Source of the DNA: Fibrobacter sp. UWB5
GTDB lineage: Bacteria; Fibrobacterota; Fibrobacteria; Fibrobacterales; Fibrobacteraceae
Assembly: GCF_002210295.1 (NCBI RefSeq)
Contig: NZ_MWQH01000008.1
Coordinates: 1 to 64,000 of the forward strand
Length of the DNA: 64,000 nt
Direction: 5' to 3'
Shown: one piece after another, positions 61,516 to 64,000 of the stretch
Position numbering within the stretch: position 1 is the first letter of the stretch
Layout of the letters: every line of letters starts with the position of its first letter
The notes under the pieces: generated by a model
What the model was told of the DNA's origin: nothing
Seen by the model: only the letters and a program-made list of their open reading frames with translations
Databases searched by the model: none
Position numbers and translations under genes: made by a program

Positions 61516-62037
61516 ATGAATACCTGTCCTTATTGCAAATCGGAGGTGGCAGAAATCAAGTTCCAGCATCTGGACTTGCGCATTTGCCCCAAGTGCTATT
61601 CTACGTTTTTCCCGTGCGACCAGACCATGGCCTTCCGCAGCGACCTCACCGACAAGTCCCGCGAGCTCTGGCTCAAGGCGCTCCTTGCCAAGAACGTGCA
61701 GGACCCGGTTTGCGAAGACCCCTGCTGCATCGATCACGGCGAACCTCTGGTGCAAGGAAAACTCCCGGATTACGGCTACGACGGCAAGGTCACCACTTGC
61801 TGCAAGATGTTCCACATGCCGCCATCCATGACCATTACGCTTTTAAAACGTACATTGGAACACCCGTTTCAGATGCCCGCTAAAGAAGGCAAACATCATT
61901 TCTTCTTTATCCGCGCGCTCGATGCCGTGGTGAACAAACTCTTTGGCGAAAAGGAACCTGACGAAGATCCGCTGGATTTGGTGCAGTACAGCCTTCACCT
62001 GAAACCGATTCTGGAACCTGAAGATTCTAATGGCTAA
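61516..62037 (+). CDS. Zinc-ribbon protein of unknown function
   Basis: This 173-residue protein begins with a four-Cys zinc ribbon (CPYC...CPKC spacing), as in TFIIB-type zinc-finger proteins. Further Cys-rich segments (DPVCEDPCCIDHGE and KVTTCCKMFHM) could bind a second metal. The C-terminal half is helical with an FFFIRALDAVVNKLF stretch. No catalytic motif was recognised. It overlaps the next gene by 8 bases and opens a four-gene coupled operon with two envelope proteins and an AI-2E-type permease. Confidence 0.6.
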   Translation: MNTCPYCKSEVAEIKFQHLDLRICPKCYSTFFPCDQTMAFRSDLTDKSRELWLKALLAKNVQDPVCEDPCCIDHGEPLVQGKLPDYGYDGKVTTCCKMFHMPPSMTITLLKRTLEHPFQMPAKEGKHHFFFIRALDAVVNKLFGEKEPDEDPLDLVQYSLHLKPILEPEDSNG

Positions 62038-62779
62038 GACATATATTATAATAGTGGCGATTGCCGCCGTCATTCTCGGCGTATACTTTGCCTTGCCGGA
62101 TCGTCACTTTGTCGATTCCGTGTTCCCGCTGCACGATGGCGCCTCTGTCTTTGAATACGACGACAAGGCCGATGGCGGTTCGTCCGAGGTGACGTTTGCG
62201 TTGACGGATTCCTCGGCCTCCTTTAGTTGCATGCTCGGTGCCGATACAGCCAAGAGCGCCTGGTGCGGACTTTTGTTGGACCTCAGTCAAGGCGAGAAGG
62301 CGGAATACCGCAACTGGACTTTTGTAGATTCGCTCATTTTTGAATTGGAATCTAGCGGAACCGATGAAATCCTTGTGAAAGTTTGGACGTTTGATCCGGA
62401 TGTCACCGACATCTCCAAACCGCGTACGTTCCGCCTGCTCATGAAGGAAATTCCGCTGACCAAGGGCCGCCAGCGTATCGCCTTCCCGTTTGAACAGTTC
62501 TACACGCCGGACTTTTGGTATGACGACGAACATGTTGATCGTACGTTGAACCGCCGCCATCAAGAAACAGTGGCCCGCGTCGAAATCGCTCCGGGCTGGA
62601 ATCAGCCGCGCGGCAAAAAGTTCTCGCTCAAGTTCTATTCCATTACGGCAAAGGGTGTGAGCAATTTTGCCTTTGGCGTCGTGATGTTCTTAATGCTTGG
62701 GCTCATGATTGTGGCGATCGGCCGCACGCATTCGTATAACAAGGAACACGAAGAAAAGTCTGCGGAGCCTCGCGCATGA
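62030..62779 (+). CDS. Two-TM envelope protein (possible sensor partner)
   Basis: This 249-residue protein has an N-terminal membrane helix (YIIIVAIAAVILGVYFAL), a periplasmic beta-rich domain (about 25-210), a second helix near 215 (FGVVMFLMLGLMIVAI), and a short cytoplasmic tail. The periplasmic part resembles carbohydrate-binding sandwich domains, with a FVDSLIFELESSG motif. Similar architecture and the same order of elements appear in the next gene, with which it overlaps by 4 bases (ATGA). This one lacks a DNA-binding end. They may form a complex. No family was recognised. Confidence 0.55.
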   Translation: MAKTYIIIVAIAAVILGVYFALPDRHFVDSVFPLHDGASVFEYDDKADGGSSEVTFALTDSSASFSCMLGADTAKSAWCGLLLDLSQGEKAEYRNWTFVDSLIFELESSGTDEILVKVWTFDPDVTDISKPRTFRLLMKEIPLTKGRQRIAFPFEQFYTPDFWYDDEHVDRTLNRRHQETVARVEIAPGWNQPRGKKFSLKFYSITAKGVSNFAFGVVMFLMLGLMIVAIGRTHSYNKEHEEKSAEPRA

Positions 62780-63708
62780 AAAAAATCATCATCGCAACAG
62801 CTGCGCTTGTAGTTGTTGTCGCCGTATGGATTTGCCTGTTCGTCAAGTTTAGCGCAACTGAACAAATCCTGTTCCCTGGCGGCACGTTCCAGGTGTATGC
62901 CGTTTCTGACGCAAATGTGGGCGGATTCTCGACGGTCGAACTTTCCAATCAGGATTCCGTCATTTCTGCCCACGTGAACATTCGCTCGGGCATGGCTTAC
63001 CCGTATGCAGGTGTGGGCGTTAATTTGCTCTCGGTCAATAATCGCCCGGCAAACGGATTCTTCGATTTTTCGGATTTCGATTCGCTCGTCATCGATGTCG
63101 AAACGGTCCGCATGCAGCGAGTGGGCATCAAGATTCTGAATGACGACCCCGTGTACAGTAAAAAGAATGTGTACCAGAGCTATCGCCCGATGGTAGCCCA
63201 GGCGCCTGTGATTGTTCGCGACCGCGTGAGCCGCGCCTCCGTATCGATGCTCGACTTTAAAGTGCCTGAATGGTGGCTTGCCATGCAGGGCCTCGACAAA
63301 GACGATGGCTTGCGCTACATGAACCGCGGCATGTTCTTTGAAATCTGTAACGGCGAAGGAACCATGCTCGGCATCCCCGACGACATCGTGGTGCGCTCGA
63401 TCAAACTCTGGGGCGAAAACCGTACCTTCAAGGCGCTCATGGTTGTGGCGCTCGTGGTCATGGTTTTGGTGTATGCGGGCATTGTTGCGCTGACGGTTCG
63501 CAATTCCGCAGGCCATATTGCTAGCCGCGAAAAGAAACGTGACGAACTGAAAACTCGCATGGCGCAGGCTGCCAAGCTCTTAAAAGAATCGGACCGCTCG
63601 GTTGCCGAAATCGCGCTTGCCGTAGGCGAAAAAAATCCGGCGGCATTCGAAAAAGCTTTCGCCAAAATCTATGGCGTAAAACCTCTGGAATATAAGGCTA
63701 AGAAATGA
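62776..63708 (+). CDS. Membrane-bound protein with AraC-type half HTH, candidate transmembrane regulator
   Basis: This 310-residue protein has a membrane helix (about 5-26), a periplasmic beta-rich domain (about 30-215) with SLVIDVETVRMQRVGIKIL, a second helix (about 218-240), a basic coiled segment, and a C-terminal helix-turn-helix. The last 36 residues (RSVAEIALAVG...YGVKPLEY) match the second HTH of AraC family proteins, including the phenylalanine and GxxPxxY pattern. A single AraC-like HTH at the end of a two-TM protein suggests a one-component system that senses outside the membrane. It overlaps both neighbours. Confidence 0.6.
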   Translation: MKKIIIATAALVVVVAVWICLFVKFSATEQILFPGGTFQVYAVSDANVGGFSTVELSNQDSVISAHVNIRSGMAYPYAGVGVNLLSVNNRPANGFFDFSDFDSLVIDVETVRMQRVGIKILNDDPVYSKKNVYQSYRPMVAQAPVIVRDRVSRASVSMLDFKVPEWWLAMQGLDKDDGLRYMNRGMFFEICNGEGTMLGIPDDIVVRSIKLWGENRTFKALMVVALVVMVLVYAGIVALTVRNSAGHIASREKKRDELKTRMAQAAKLLKESDRSVAEIALAVGEKNPAAFEKAFAKIYGVKPLEYKAKK

Positions 63709-64000
63709 GACGTATTTGGACTGTAGACCGCGTGATGCGGCTTTTGATTATGGCCGCCGGTGTCGGCATTCTACTTTGGGTGCTGCATTATTTGAGTGGC
63801 GTGCTCGCTCCGTTTTTTGCGGCGTTCCTTATCGCCTACATTTTCGATCCGCTGGTTACAAAAATTCAGAACAAGGTCAAGTTTCGCATTGCCGCTGTCA
63901 TAGTGGTGCTTACGCTCATGATTCTTGTGGTGGGTGGAGCCTTGTGGCTTTTTATCCCGATGGTGGTTGGCGAAATCAGGCACTTGGGCGAACTGATTCC
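63705..64000 (+). CDS. AI-2E-family (PerM/YdbI-type) permease, partial
   Basis: The gene begins with ATGA overlap of the upstream stop and runs to the window edge, giving 98 residues of an incomplete reading frame. The N-terminal hydrophobic helix and LAPFFAAFLIAYIFDPLV, followed by a second helix near 66 (AAVIVVLTLMILVVGGA), are typical of AI-2E-family membrane proteins. The family includes possible quorum-signal exporters and Na/H antiporters. The remaining helices lie outside the window. Confidence 0.8.
   Translation, partial: MRRIWTVDRVMRLLIMAAGVGILLWVLHYLSGVLAPFFAAFLIAYIFDPLVTKIQNKVKFRIAAVIVVLTLMILVVGGALWLFIPMVVGEIRHLGELI

Overview
The window looks like a chromosomal segment of a Fibrobacter species or close relative (phylum Fibrobacterota). 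The main evidence is a tandem pair of lipoproteins ending in the domain known as the Fibrobacter succinogenes major paralogous domain (FISUMP). Further support comes from lipoproteins with poly-serine linkers after the lipid-anchored Cys, a 1562-residue exported protein with a C-terminal tail like type IX secretion signals, and a Gram-negative envelope gene set (TolC, MlaC, a TonB-dependent receptor, several outer-membrane barrels). Gene density is high. Most of the window is ordinary chromosomal backbone with one accessory-looking stretch at about 35.5-39.4 kb.

Layout. 0-7 kb: the 3' end of a 5S rRNA gene and its terminator, a GH57-like protein, a STAS-like membrane protein overlapping a lytic transglycosylase, then TolC, MlaC, a charged membrane protein and an RsuA-type pseudouridine synthase. 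7-16 kb: an HU-like protein, a tRNA-dihydrouridine synthase, an orphan RelB/DinJ-like antitoxin, a calpain-like cysteine protease, a FIST-GGDEF-HD-GYP protein, and an aminotransferase-citrate synthase pair. 16-22 kb: the giant modular surface protein and a lipoprotein with an internal duplication. 22-33 kb: a Ski2-like helicase, a Wzc-like tyrosine autokinase coupled to RmlA, pheA-rph, an NlpC/P60 lipoprotein, and an unusual radical SAM / ATP-grasp-like / WbqC operon. 33-44 kb: thrS, the accessory stretch (exported orphan, broken antitoxin, DUF3800 protein, GNAT, BASS transporter, Vsr), batD-batE, a 20-codon mini-gene with its own promoter and terminator, mqnC and ilvE. 44-55 kb: the paired FISUMP lipoproteins, cstA-recD2, two outer-membrane barrel proteins and nadA. 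55-64 kb: a cobalamin riboswitch controlling a BtuB-like receptor and a propeller-like lipoprotein, dusA with a CnoX-like thioredoxin-TPR protein, and an overlapping operon with a zinc-ribbon protein, two similar two-TM envelope proteins (one ending in an AraC-like helix-turn-helix) and an AI-2E-family permease cut by the window edge.

Three observations stand out. First, at least 13 genes have a TATATT-like element only 6-7 bases before the start codon and no clear Shine-Dalgarno sequence, which suggests frequent leaderless transcription. Second, the riboswitch operon looks like a Fibrobacter counterpart of the Bacteroides BtuB-BtuG surface B12 capture system. Third, the radical SAM / ATP-grasp-like / WbqC operon and the membrane-bound AraC-type pair are the best candidates for undescribed pathways. 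All functional calls come from reading motifs by eye; no database search was possible.
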